NCBI RefSeq assembly: GCF_000308755.1
Contig: NZ_BAGF01000006.1
Location: forward strand, 1 to 64,000
Source of the DNA: Nocardia pneumoniae NBRC 100136
GTDB taxonomy: Bacteria; Actinomycetota; Actinomycetes; Mycobacteriales; Mycobacteriaceae
DNA length: 64,000 nt
Direction: 5' to 3'
Shown: piece by piece, positions 32,701-39,711 of the stretch
Layout: each line of letters opens with the position of its first letter
How positions within the stretch are numbered: the stretch's first letter is position 1
Position numbers and translations under genes: made by a program
Notes under the pieces: generated by a model
What the model was told of the DNA's origin: nothing
Databases searched by the model: none
What the model saw: the letters and a program-made list of their open reading frames with translations, nothing else

Positions 32701-33637
32701 AGGTGTTCCATACCTCGCGGGTCGATTCAGCGTCTCCGGCAAGGCGTTCGGCGAGTTCCGGCGGGACGGCCTCGCCGCCGAAGATCAGCAGGCGCACCGC
32801 CTCCAGCGCCTCGACCGGCCAGGTCGCCGCCAGGGTCGGCACCGTCGAGACGATGCTGATCTCCCGCCGCACCAGCCAGGGGCCCAGGTCGGCGCCGGTG
32901 CGCACCAGGTCGCGCGGGGCGGGCACCAGGCAGGCGCCGTTGCGCCAGGCCAGCCACATCTCCTCGCAGGAGGCGTCGAAGGCGACCGAGAGACCGGCGA
33001 GAACCCGGTCACCGGGGCCGATCGGGGCGTGGCGGAGGAACAGGTCGGCTTCGGCGTCGACGAACGCGGCGGCGTTGCGGTGGGTGACCGCAACACCTTT
33101 CGGGGTTCCGGTCGATCCGGAGGTGAAGATGATCCAGGCGTCGTCGCCGGGGGCCGGGAGGGCCGACCAGGTGTCCGCATTCTCGTGTTGCTCCGCGGCG
33201 CGGATACCAGCGGCCGTGGTCTCGATGCCTTCGGCGGTCACGATCGCGGTGACCTGGGCTTCGCCGAACACCAGCTGGGCGCGCTCGTCCGGGTCGTCGG
33301 CGTCAACCGGCACGTAGGCGGCGCCGCTGTAGAGGACCGCGAGGATGGTGACGTAGAGCCCGCGGGTACCGGACGGCATGCGCACGCCGACCCGGTCGCC
33401 GGGGCGCACGCCCGCCGTGGCGAGGCGGGCCATGATCTTCTCGACCTCGACGACCAGCTCGAGGTAGGACAGCACCGCCTGGCCGTCATCGATCGCGGGC
33501 GCGTCGGGATGCGTGAGTGCGGTCGCGGTCAGGATGTCGACCAGCGTCCTGGGCTGGGGCGCACGGTCGCCCCGCGATAACGGGCGCGCGGGCGCGTCGA
33601 CCTCTGTTCGGAGCATGGTGCTCAGCGAACCTCCCAT
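29702..33637 (-). CDS. Pls/PosA-family single-module NRPS (polyamino-acid synthetase-like)
   Basis: 1311 residues from ATG 33637 (GGCAGG upstream; an ATG at 33670 lacks a ribosome site). Order: adenylation domain (IIFTSGSTGTPKGV, NTYGPTEAT, YRSGDL, GKVDRDALP), carrier domain with DLGGGSLAAAQ (Ser556), then six membrane spans interleaved with three left-handed beta-helix acyltransferase-like domains rich in hexapeptide repeats. This is the architecture of epsilon-poly-L-lysine synthetase: no condensation or thioesterase domain. The ten specificity residues, read by aligning motifs to PheA, are D A E S I G T V V K, close to the known lysine code DAESIGSVCK. I infer a membrane enzyme joining lysine (or a similar diamino acid) into a polymer. 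Confidence 0.88.
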   Translation of the reverse strand: MGGSLSTMLRTEVDAPARPLSRGDRAPQPRTLVDILTATALTHPDAPAIDDGQAVLSYLELVVEVEKIMARLATAGVRPGDRVGVRMPSGTRGLYVTILAVLYSGAAYVPVDADDPDERAQLVFGEAQVTAIVTAEGIETTAAGIRAAEQHENADTWSALPAPGDDAWIIFTSGSTGTPKGVAVTHRNAAAFVDAEADLFLRHAPIGPGDRVLAGLSVAFDASCEEMWLAWRNGACLVPAPRDLVRTGADLGPWLVRREISIVSTVPTLAATWPVEALEAVRLLIFGGEAVPPELAERLAGDAESTREVWNTYGPTEATVVACAARLNGEWPIRIGLPLNGWNLVVVDQAGNPVSAGESGELVIGGVGLARYLDPVKDAEKYAPLPSVGWDRAYRSGDLVRNDSAGLVFLGRADDQIKLGGRRIELGEIDNALQHLPGVTGAAAAIRTTKAGNRVLVGYLTGPGPDFDAKAARAILTEQLPAPLVPRLAVVDELPTRTSGKVDRDALPWPPPGAAEDDDDNDLTGTAQWVAGLWDSILGGEVGDLDADFFDLGGGSLAAAQLVAALRERYPQIAVADLYDHPRLGALVELLEQTTPAVAVADRAVRPTPRAAQAAQVLATVPLTTLTGLQWLTWLAIVGNIAAWSGSLPWLPQLSWWWTLAAFLLFISPPGRMAICVAGARLLLRGVRPGRYPRGGSVHLRLWAAVRLSEASGAENLSGAPWMVPFARALGAKVGKGVDLHTLPPVTGMLELGDGCSVEPEVDLSGYWIDGDVVHLGPITIGPGAVVGSRSILLPGTKIGKNAEVAPGSAVSGKVKADQEWAGSPAVKIGKAQHRWPTRTPDRARHWVGVFGVTSMALAAMPILGLGAGGAFLAWVIRDTRTLGAGVVRAFAVLPVATLLSLGVYAAATILAVRLLSIGLTEGYHPVRSRVGWQAWATERLLDSARTFLFPLYASLLTPLWLRLLGARIGKSVEASTVLLLPKFTTVADGAFLADDTMIASYELGGGWLRIGEAKVGKRAFLGNSGMTAPGRRVPKNGLVAVLSAAPSKAKAGSSWLGSPPVRLRRTAESTDTARTFDPPARLRIARALVETLRLFPVLVTFAIGLGVLFTLARLAQTFGHLAAGLLSGVVLLTAGAVAGASAVAAKWLLVGRIGAEEHPLWSSFVWRNEVSDTFVETVAAPWFARAATGTPVLNLWLRGLGATIGRGVWCESYWLPEADLVTLGDGATVERGCVVQTHLFHDRIMAMDSVTLGAGATLGPHCVALPASAIGDGATIGPASLVMRGDTVPASTRWWGNPIAPWFTGDPGAS

Positions 33638-34216
33638 CGACCTGCCTCGCACTTTCCGTTGTCGCGCCATAGTGGGTTACCGAGGGCAAATGCCCCGATT
33701 GGCCAGTTGTCCACGGTACTGGGTTTGTTTCCGCGGCGCCCGCGGCGCTGCTGGAACGGAATGCTCGTCGCACTTCGCTCGAGAACGGCGGCTGAGCCGG
33801 TGGTTGTGGCGGCGGTAACAGGGATCGGGCTCCGCTGCTTGCTGGTAGCTGGAGAAGGGGTGATTGTCGGGGCCAACTCTCTCGCTGAAAGATCGCGAAT
33901 CGGGGGGCGACCGGCTGCGAACAGATAACGCTTGGTTTTCCTGCCGGAAAAAGTTCGGTGCATTGTGGTTATCTGTGAGCCGAGCGCGGATTCGCTCGGA
34001 TTTCGGGACGCTGCTGCACGTTTGCGGTATTCACTCGATGCGGCTTTGTCGTGGATGAGGTGGTGATGTATTCGGGGCAAGTGCGATTCGGTGGATGTGG
34101 GTTCGATCGAGAATGGCGCTCGGAGGAATTGGCCGGGGTGTTCGGGTGGATCGCGAATGTGCTTGTGACGATTCGCGTCTGTGGTCATGTCCCGATCGGG
34201 ATGTGTCGGCGCGCGG
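33638..34216. other. gene-free region between Pls-like operon and riboswitch
   Basis: About 580 bases, somewhat richer in A/T than its surroundings. I found no supportable gene on either strand. A hairpin CCGAGCG/CGCTCGG lies near 33979-33998. The region must hold the promoter of the Pls-like/M1 operon (leftward), which I could not define. Confidence 0.45.
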
Positions 34217-34246
34217 TTGACAGCGCCGGGCCGCTTCTGCCAATCT
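34217..34246 (+). promoter_or_regulatory. promoter of SAM-IV riboswitch / desulfurase gene
   Basis: A perfect TTGACA (34217-34222) is followed 18 bases later by CAATCT (34241-34246). Transcription would begin near 34253, right at the 5' edge of the riboswitch aptamer. Confidence 0.7.
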
Positions 34247-34249
34247 CGG

Positions 34250-34340
34250 ATCAGGTCATGAGTGCCAGCGCCAAGCCCCGGCTTGCTGGCCGGCAACCCT
34301 CCTCCGCGGTGGGGTGCTCCGGGTGACGACCCGGCCGACG
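34250..34340 (+). promoter_or_regulatory. SAM-IV riboswitch
   Basis: The leader contains the conserved order GGTCATGAGTGCCAGCG, AAGCCCCGGCTTGCTGGCCG, GGCAACCCTCC, CCGCGGTGGGGTGC, then CCGGGTGACGACC. The first and last blocks pair (GGTCA with TGACGACC, P1). GGCAACC and GTGGGGTGC are the SAM-I/IV core that contacts S-adenosylmethionine. It lacks the long P4 arrangement of SAM-I and resembles the actinobacterial SAM-IV form. It sits about 75 bases before the ATG of the desulfurase-like gene, so high SAM should lower its expression (established for the class, inferred here). Confidence 0.88.
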
Positions 34341-34414
34341 TCCAACCGGGCGCGGCAAGCGCGGACTCGACGAATCATTCGATCGCGGGTCCCTTAGCCG
34401 ACGGGATTCACGTG

Positions 34415-35734
34415 ATGACTACTGCTGTCGACAACATCTGTGCCGCACTCGCCCGAGTCTCCGGCGACGAACTGCTGGTGCCGCTCGTGCAGGGCGGAAC
34501 GGCGATCTACGCCAACTTCGACTACGCCGCGAGTGCGCCGGCGTTGGCCGAGGTCACCGACCGCGTGCAGCGACTGCTGCCGTTCTACGCGAGCGTGCAC
34601 CGCGGCGCGGGTTACGCCTCGCGGATCTCCACCGAGTGCTACGAGGCCGCCCGCGGATCGGTGGCCAAGTTCCTCGACGCCGCCGACGACCAGGTGGTGG
34701 TGTTCACCCGCAATACCACCGACTCGCTGAACCTGCTCGCGTCCTGCGTGCCCGGCGACACGGTGGTGCTCGATATCGAGCACCACGCCAACTTCCTGCC
34801 GTGGACCAGGCGCGGCCGCCGCGTCGTGCGGGCGGCCGACACCATCGAGGAGACCGTCGGCAGGCTGGTCGCCGAGTTGTGCAGCAAGCCCGCCGCATTG
34901 CTCGCGGTGACCGGCGCGTCGAACGTCACCGGCGAGGTGCTTCCGCTGGAGCGGCTGGCCACCATCGCGCACCAGTGCGGCGCCCGCATCCTGGTCGACG
35001 CGGCCCAGCTGGCTCCGCACCGCCGGATCAGCCTGCGCGACATCGGAATCGACTACCTGGCCTTCTCCGGTCACAAGCTGTACGCGCCGTTCGGCGCGGG
35101 TGTGCTGGTGGGCAAGCGGGATTGGCTCGACGCGGCGCAGCCCTATCTGTCCGGCGGCGGGGCGGTGCGTGCGGTGAGCACGACCGAGACCGAGTGGGCG
35201 CCCGCTCCACAGCGCCACGAGGGCGGGTCGCCGAATGTGCTCGGCGCCGCCGCGCTGGCCGCCGCTTGTGACGCGCTGTGTGCCATCGACGCCGAAACCC
35301 TTGCCGCCCATGAACAGCGGCTCGCCGACCGGCTCCGCGACGGCCTCGCCGCGATCCCGGGTGTGCGCCTGCTGCGCATCTGGTCCGACAGCCCCGACTC
35401 GGTCGGTATCGTCGCCTTCACGCTCGACGGATTCGTCCCCGGTCAGGTCGCCGCCTATCTGTCCGCCGAACACGGCATCGGCGTGCGCGACGGACGTTTC
35501 TGCGCCCACCCGCTACTCGCCCGCCTCGGCCTGGACGGTGCCCTGCGCGCCAGCATCGGCCTCGGCACCACCTCCGCCGACGTGGACCGCCTCATCGACG
35601 CCGTGTCCACCCTCGTGACCACCGGCCCCACGTGGGAATACGCCGCCACGAACGGCCTGTGGAACCCCACCCCCGAAACCCGCCCCTTCTCCTCCACCGC
35701 CCCCACCGGCGCGGCCCCCTGCCTGGTCGGCTGA
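34415..35734 (+). CDS. cysteine desulfurase-like class V aminotransferase
   Basis: 439 residues from ATG 34415. PLP-binding Lys221 lies in YLAFSGHKLYAPFG. His124 in IEHHANFLPW would stack on PLP. A candidate catalytic Cys363 is in RDGRFCAHPLL, so both the aminotransferase fold and the desulfurase Cys are present. The product probably takes sulfur from cysteine or a related substrate. No sufBCD, thiamine or tRNA-thiolation genes are adjacent. Control by a SAM-IV riboswitch ties it to sulfur amino acid metabolism. The C-terminal 50 residues are Thr/Pro-rich and extend beyond the usual fold. Confidence 0.85.
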   Translation: MTTAVDNICAALARVSGDELLVPLVQGGTAIYANFDYAASAPALAEVTDRVQRLLPFYASVHRGAGYASRISTECYEAARGSVAKFLDAADDQVVVFTRNTTDSLNLLASCVPGDTVVLDIEHHANFLPWTRRGRRVVRAADTIEETVGRLVAELCSKPAALLAVTGASNVTGEVLPLERLATIAHQCGARILVDAAQLAPHRRISLRDIGIDYLAFSGHKLYAPFGAGVLVGKRDWLDAAQPYLSGGGAVRAVSTTETEWAPAPQRHEGGSPNVLGAAALAAACDALCAIDAETLAAHEQRLADRLRDGLAAIPGVRLLRIWSDSPDSVGIVAFTLDGFVPGQVAAYLSAEHGIGVRDGRFCAHPLLARLGLDGALRASIGLGTTSADVDRLIDAVSTLVTTGPTWEYAATNGLWNPTPETRPFSSTAPTGAAPCLVG

Positions 35735-35754
35735 GGACGCCGGGCCGAGCAGCG

Positions 35755-35785
35755 GTTGCCGGATCCTATCGGCGTATCCGGCAAC
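35755..35785. terminator. terminator between desulfurase and flavin reductase genes
   Basis: Perfect 10-bp arms GTTGCCGGAT (35755-35764) and ATCCGGCAAC (35776-35785) with an 11-base loop lie between two convergent genes, 20 bases after the desulfurase stop. No T run, as is common in actinobacteria. Confidence 0.7.
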
Positions 35786-35803
35786 TCGACCTCGAGGTGG
35801 ACC

Positions 35804-36355
35804 TCAATCGCCCAGCGGCGTCGGGCGGTAGTAGCGGCCGTTGTAGTAGAGCAGCGGGGCCGCGGCGGGTTCTTCGTCGGTGTTGTCGTGGACCCGGGTG
35901 ACCAGGCCGACGACGAAGGTGTGGTCGCCGATGGGGATGAGCTGGTGCACGGCGGTGCGCAGCCAGATGGGGGTGCCGTGCAGGACCGGTTCGCCGGTGT
36001 CCAGGGAGGTCCACAGGGAGCGGTCGGTGAATCGCTCCTCGGCGGCGCGGGAGAACCGGTGGGCCAGGTGCTGCTGGTGTTCGCCGAGGAAATGGATGAC
36101 CACGGAGTCCGCGTCCAGCATGGCGGTCAGGCTGGAGGACGTGTGCGCGATGTTGAACGAGACCAGCGGCGGGTCCAGTGACAGCGAGGCGAAGGAGGTG
36201 GCCGTGAAGCCGACCGGCCCGCGCGGCGAACTCAGCGTGACGACGGTGACGCCCGCGGGGTAGTGGCGCATGGAGGCGCGATACTGCTCGGCGGTGATGC
36301 CGCTGAGATCGTCGGGGACCTGGAGTTCGGTCTCGGGCCGCGGTGCTTCTGTCAC
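35804..36355 (-). CDS. flavin reductase domain protein (FMN-binding split barrel)
   Basis: 183 residues from GTG 36355. Family signature: [12 protein letters not shown], then [26 protein letters not shown] (split in the protein across about residues 49-74), and a late HTFVVGLV strand. These are the FMN-contact stretches of HpaC/DIM6-type flavin reductases, which supply reduced flavin to two-component monooxygenases. No partner monooxygenase is adjacent. TAGTTT lies 6 bases before the GTG, a leaderless pattern. Confidence 0.88.
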   Translation of the reverse strand: MTEAPRPETELQVPDDLSGITAEQYRASMRHYPAGVTVVTLSSPRGPVGFTATSFASLSLDPPLVSFNIAHTSSSLTAMLDADSVVIHFLGEHQQHLAHRFSRAAEERFTDRSLWTSLDTGEPVLHGTPIWLRTAVHQLIPIGDHTFVVGLVTRVHDNTDEEPAAAPLLYYNGRYYRPTPLGD

Positions 36356-36421
36356 AGGACGAAACTACGCCGGGCCTGCGAGCCGGTGTGGAGCGCGTGG
36401 TGCTGGAGGCGGCCCACCGGT

Positions 36422-36898
36422 TCAGTCCACGTCGATCGGAAGACCCGCGGTGATCCGCAGCAGCTCCGGGAACGACGTGCGGAAAATCGTGTTCGGGTGG
36501 CCGCCCGCGGCCCAGAGTTCGCGATGTCGCGACAGCGCGTTGTCCACCCAGGTCGGCAGGTTGGTCGGATGGCCGACCGGCGCGACACCGCCGATCGGCT
36601 GGCCGGTGACCTCGCGCACCAGCTTGGCGGGGGCGCGGGTCAGCGTGCCCTCCAGGCGCGCGCCGGTGTTCGCCAGGTCCACCTGGTGCGCCCCGGAGAC
36701 CAGCAGCAGCACCGGGTCGTCGTCGAGCAGGAAGACCAGTGATTTCGTGATCGCGCCCACGTCGACGCCGAGCGCTCTGGCGGCGTCCGCGGCGGTGTGC
36801 GTCGGCTCCGGCTGAGCCATGATCAGGCCGTGGTGACCTCGGGAGATGAGGGTGTCGGCGACCCGGCAGGCGACCGGTGGCAATGACGACCTGCGCAT
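36422..36898 (-). CDS. YbaK/ProX-type aminoacyl-tRNA deacylase
   Basis: 158 residues. YbaK fold motifs: ALGVDVGAITKSLVFLLDDDPVLLL with the conserved Lys (about residue 52), then GQPIGGVAPVGHP and a late NTIFRTSFPEL strand. These editing enzymes hydrolyse mischarged tRNAs such as Cys-tRNA(Pro); exact substrate not assignable. TACCCT lies 6 bases before the ATG (leaderless pattern). It lies 66 bases upstream of the flavin reductase gene on the same strand. Confidence 0.87.
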   Translation of the reverse strand: MRRSSLPPVACRVADTLISRGHHGLIMAQPEPTHTAADAARALGVDVGAITKSLVFLLDDDPVLLLVSGAHQVDLANTGARLEGTLTRAPAKLVREVTGQPIGGVAPVGHPTNLPTWVDNALSRHRELWAAGGHPNTIFRTSFPELLRITAGLPIDVD

Positions 36899-36952
36899 CC
36901 CACCAGGGTAGAGCGATTGCGGGCGGTACGCCGGGCGAGTCGCGCCGCCGAC

Positions 36953-37273
36953 TCAGTATTCCGGATAGCCCTCGCTCGGGCCGAGCATCCCGGCGATCCG
37001 GGCACGGGTGATGCGCGCGAGCTGAGCCAGGTCGCGCGGCGAGACCTGCTCGTGCACAAGCGCTTCGAAGGCGCGGTCGACATCTCGCTGGGACAGGGCG
37101 AGCAGCTCGACATCCGCCTTGGTGAGCAGCGCGTCCCGGTCGGGATAGGGGCGGGCGTCGGTGAGCTTCGCCGCCCACGTGACGTTGCAGCAGCATTCGT
37201 ACAGTGCGTGAATCGCGCGGCCACGCGGCATTTCATTGAACCGGTCCAGCCCGATTCCGCGATGCATCAGCAT
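36953..37273 (-). CDS. short UraD-like (OHCU decarboxylase-like) protein
   Basis: 106 residues. The first 60 (GIGLDRFNEMPRGRAIHALYECCCNVTWAAKLTDARPYPDRDALL in segments) resemble the N-terminal half of OHCU decarboxylase of uric acid breakdown, and the C-terminus (DLAQLARITRARIAGML) resembles its last helix. The middle, including the PRIG segment and acidic residues of the active site, is missing; UraD is usually about 165 residues. I infer a shortened, probably non-catalytic relative. No other purine catabolism gene is adjacent. The ATG lies 8-12 bases after GGAGATCATG-type sequence. Confidence 0.6.
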   Translation of the reverse strand: MLMHRGIGLDRFNEMPRGRAIHALYECCCNVTWAAKLTDARPYPDRDALLTKADVELLALSQRDVDRAFEALVHEQVSPRDLAQLARITRARIAGMLGPSEGYPEY

Positions 37274-37464
37274 GATCTCCTCCGAACCCGAGAAATGAGG
37301 TTTGCTGACTCGACCATGATCCGGCCTGCGCGGAACCGGGAACCAGTGCGCTGCCGCTAATTTGCACAGGATTTACACGCTGCGAGGTTTGCGCGGTATG
37401 CACTTGCCGCCGAGATGGCCCGGCCCGGGGTTCCGGTCTCCCATTCTCTCGATACGCTGTACAA

Positions 37465-38286
37465 ATGACAGATTGGCAGGCTTTCACCGTCGAAACCAAG
37501 GACAACGTCGCGCAGGTGACGCTGACCGGTCCCGGCAAGGGCAATGCGATGGGCCCGGATTTCTGGCGCGAGTTGCCGGAGATCTTCCACGCGCTGGACA
37601 CCGACCCCGAGGTCCGCGCGATCGTGCTGACCGGTTCGGGCAAGCACTTCTCCTACGGACTCGACCTGCCCGCGATGAGCGGCACGTTCGGCCCGCTCAT
37701 GGCCGATCGCGCCTTGGCCGCGCCGCGCACCGACTTCCTGATCGAGCTGCGCAAGATGCAGGCTTCGGTCACCGCGGTGGCGGACTGCCGCAAGCCGGTG
37801 ATCGCCGCGGTCTCCGGGTGGTGCATCGGCGGTGGGCTCGACCTCATCGCGGCCGCCGACATCCGCTACGCCAGCGCCGACGCGAAATTCAGCCTGCGCG
37901 AGGCGAAGGTCGCGATCGTCGCCGACATCGGGTCGCTGCACCGGCTGCCCGGCATCATCGGCGAGGGGCACCTGCGTGAGCTCGCCTACACCGCCAAGGA
38001 CATCGATGCCGCGCGCGCGGAGAAGATCGGCCTGGTCAACGAGGTCTTCCCGGATCAGGAGGCGGTGCTGGACGCGGCACACGCCACCGCGCGCGAGATC
38101 GCCGCGAACCCGCCGCTGGTCGTGCAGGGTGTCAAAGACGTGCTGGATCAGCGGCGCAAGGACGAAGTCGCCGCCGGTCTGCGCTACGTCTCGGCGTGGA
38201 ATGCCGCGTTCCTGCCCTCCGAGGACCTGACCGAGGCGATCAAGGCGGTCTTCGAGAAGCGCGCGCCGGAGTTCCGCGGCAAGTGA
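37465..38286 (+). CDS. echA21: enoyl-CoA hydratase/isomerase (EchA21-like)
   Basis: 273 residues, crotonase fold. Oxyanion hole stretches GKHFSYGLDLPAM and GWCIGGGLDLIAAADIRYA. EAKVAIVADIGSLHRLP carries an Asp in the usual acid position, as in Delta3,5-Delta2,4-dienoyl-CoA isomerase-like members. It acts in fatty-acid beta-oxidation. TACGCT lies exactly 6 bases before the ATG and no ribosome site is visible, so leaderless. The name is by resemblance to Rv3774; moderate certainty on the exact paralogue. Confidence 0.88.
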   Translation: MTDWQAFTVETKDNVAQVTLTGPGKGNAMGPDFWRELPEIFHALDTDPEVRAIVLTGSGKHFSYGLDLPAMSGTFGPLMADRALAAPRTDFLIELRKMQASVTAVADCRKPVIAAVSGWCIGGGLDLIAAADIRYASADAKFSLREAKVAIVADIGSLHRLPGIIGEGHLRELAYTAKDIDAARAEKIGLVNEVFPDQEAVLDAAHATAREIAANPPLVVQGVKDVLDQRRKDEVAAGLRYVSAWNAAFLPSEDLTEAIKAVFEKRAPEFRGK

Positions 38287-38291
38287 GTCCG

Positions 38292-38323
38292 ACGGCGCGT
38301 CCGGGCCGGACCGGACGCGCCGT
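38292..38323 (+). terminator. terminator of echA21-like gene
   Basis: Perfect 13-bp arms (38292-38304 and 38311-38323, ACGGCGCGTCCGG) with a 6-base loop, 6 bases after the stop codon. No T run. Confidence 0.75.
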
Positions 38324-38469
38324 GCCGACCCGGCCGGGCGTGAAGGGTGGGGAAGGTGATTCGCCCCAGGGTTGCGTTTCCGTCACCCTAGGGGTGGCTG
38401 TGCGGGGCGGCGATCGCCCATAACGTTCGTGATGTCAGAAATTCCGCCCCGCATTCAGGAGCACGAACA

Positions 38470-38712
38470 ATGCGCATCAAGTCCATCCTCGCCGCTGGTC
38501 TTCTGGCCACCGCCGCCGTCGCCGGGGTGTCGACGGCAGCTTCGGCCTCGGCCGCGCCGGTCTACCAGGACGTCGCCTATGGCGGCACCTACGTCGGCAC
38601 CTACGCCACCTTCGACGCCTGCCGCGCCGACGGCATCTCGCCGAGCACCGGCGGCTACTACTGGGAGTGCGTCGAGACCTACGGCGGCTGGGACCTCTAC
38701 ATCTACTACTGA
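38470..38712 (+). CDS. small secreted protein, Tyr/Gly-rich, unknown
   Basis: 80 residues. Clean signal peptide (MRIKS, hydrophobic core, ASASAA cleavage near residue 29), then a mature chain of about 51 residues rich in Tyr and Gly with two Cys (FDACRADG and [10 protein letters not shown]), probably one disulfide. AGGAG lies about 9 bases before the ATG, and a strong terminator follows. Similar small exported proteins are common in Nocardia and Streptomyces; no function known to me. Confidence 0.75.
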   Translation: MRIKSILAAGLLATAAVAGVSTAASASAAPVYQDVAYGGTYVGTYATFDACRADGISPSTGGYYWECVETYGGWDLYIYY

Positions 38713-38728
38713 GCCACCTGTCACTGAG

Positions 38729-38757
38729 AAGGGACATCCGGTATCCGGATGTCCCTT
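38729..38757 (+). terminator. terminator of small secreted protein gene
   Basis: Perfect 13-bp arms (38729-38741 and 38745-38757, AAGGGACATCCGG) with a TAT loop, running into TTTTCGCTTTTC. A classical rho-independent terminator. Confidence 0.9.
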
Positions 38758-38914
38758 TTCGCTTTTCGGTCCTCGACGGATTACGGAAAGCTCGAGCCCG
38801 GCAGCCGCGATTGCACCGCGAACCCCGGTGTCCGGGACGCCGCCGCACGCGACCACATCGGCGCAGCCCCCGCTTTCGAGCGAAGCGAGATCGAGCATTG
38901 TCCGTTCGCGGCCC

Positions 38915-38981
38915 GGCTCGTGTCCGAGTGGCCGCCGCGCAAGCGACGAAGTCGCAAGCGGCGGTCGCTCGGACACGAGCC
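38915..38981. terminator. long composite hairpin between secreted gene and ppa
   Basis: Outer arms of 14 bp (38915-38928 and 38968-38981, GGCTCGTGTCCGAG) enclose a second pairing (GCCGCCGC with GCGGCGG) and an inner GCGAC-GAA-GTCGC hairpin, so 67 bases fold almost completely. It lies about 40 bases beyond the ppa stop and may end ppa transcripts; it could also be a mobile palindromic repeat. Confidence 0.7.
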
Positions 38982-39022
38982 ACAAGGTGGCCGTGAACAC
39001 GCAGCGCCGCAGGCGCTGCACA

Positions 39023-39514
39023 TCAATGAGAGCCTTGGTCCTTCAGGCGCTGGATGGAAGCCTCCACCTCGGCCTCGGCCTCGGCGCGGCCGACCCACTC
39101 CGAACCCTTCACGTACTTGCCGGGCTCGAGGTCCTTGTAGCGCTCGAAGAAGTGCTTGATCGCGGCCAGCTCGAACTCCGGGACGTCCTTCAGATCCTGG
39201 ATGTGGTCCCAGCGCGGGTCACCCGCGGGCACGCACAGGATCTTGTCGTCGCCGCCCGCCTCGTCGACCATCTTGTACATCGCGACCGGACGGGCCTCGA
39301 CGATCACGCCGGGGAACACCGAGTCGGGCAGCAGGACCAGCGCGTCCAGCGGGTCACCGTCCTCGCCGAGGGTGTTCTCGATGTAGCCGTAGTCGGCGGG
39401 ATAGACCATGGACGTGTACAGGAACCGGTCGAGCCGGACCCGGCCGGTCTCGTGATCGACCTCGTACTTGTTCCGGGACCCCTTCGGGATCTCGATGGTG
39501 ACGTCGAACTCCAC
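39023..39514 (-). CDS. ppa: inorganic pyrophosphatase (family I)
   Basis: 163 residues from GTG 39514 (AAGGAGA 6 bases upstream). Starts [20 protein letters not shown]. The metal site [20 protein letters not shown] and [14 protein letters not shown] are the family signature. Length and sequence closely resemble Rv3628. It hydrolyses pyrophosphate from biosynthesis in the cytoplasm. It is divergent from the carboxypeptidase gene. Confidence 0.96.
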   Translation of the reverse strand: MEFDVTIEIPKGSRNKYEVDHETGRVRLDRFLYTSMVYPADYGYIENTLGEDGDPLDALVLLPDSVFPGVIVEARPVAMYKMVDEAGGDDKILCVPAGDPRWDHIQDLKDVPEFELAAIKHFFERYKDLEPGKYVKGSEWVGRAEAEAEVEASIQRLKDQGSH

Positions 39515-39711
39515 GCCATCTCCTTCACTGCATCGGTGCCGAGCCCGGCGACTCGGCTTCTTTTCGGCGACTGCCGACTCGGCCGCTGCGGAGTGTGCCG
39601 ACTCGCCAGGTTGTTCGGGGGAACGGTTGCGCAACGAGGATAGTGTGGTCGGCGGGGAGATGGGTGCGGCAGGCGGCTGCTGCGGGAATCGGTCAGGAGA
39701 GCGGCGGCGAC

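Noticed and set aside
33622..34296. 224-codon minus-strand frame upstream of the Pls-like gene
   Set aside because: Composition is poor (Pro, His, Arg, Thr scattered), there is no ribosome site, and it covers the riboswitch on the other strand.
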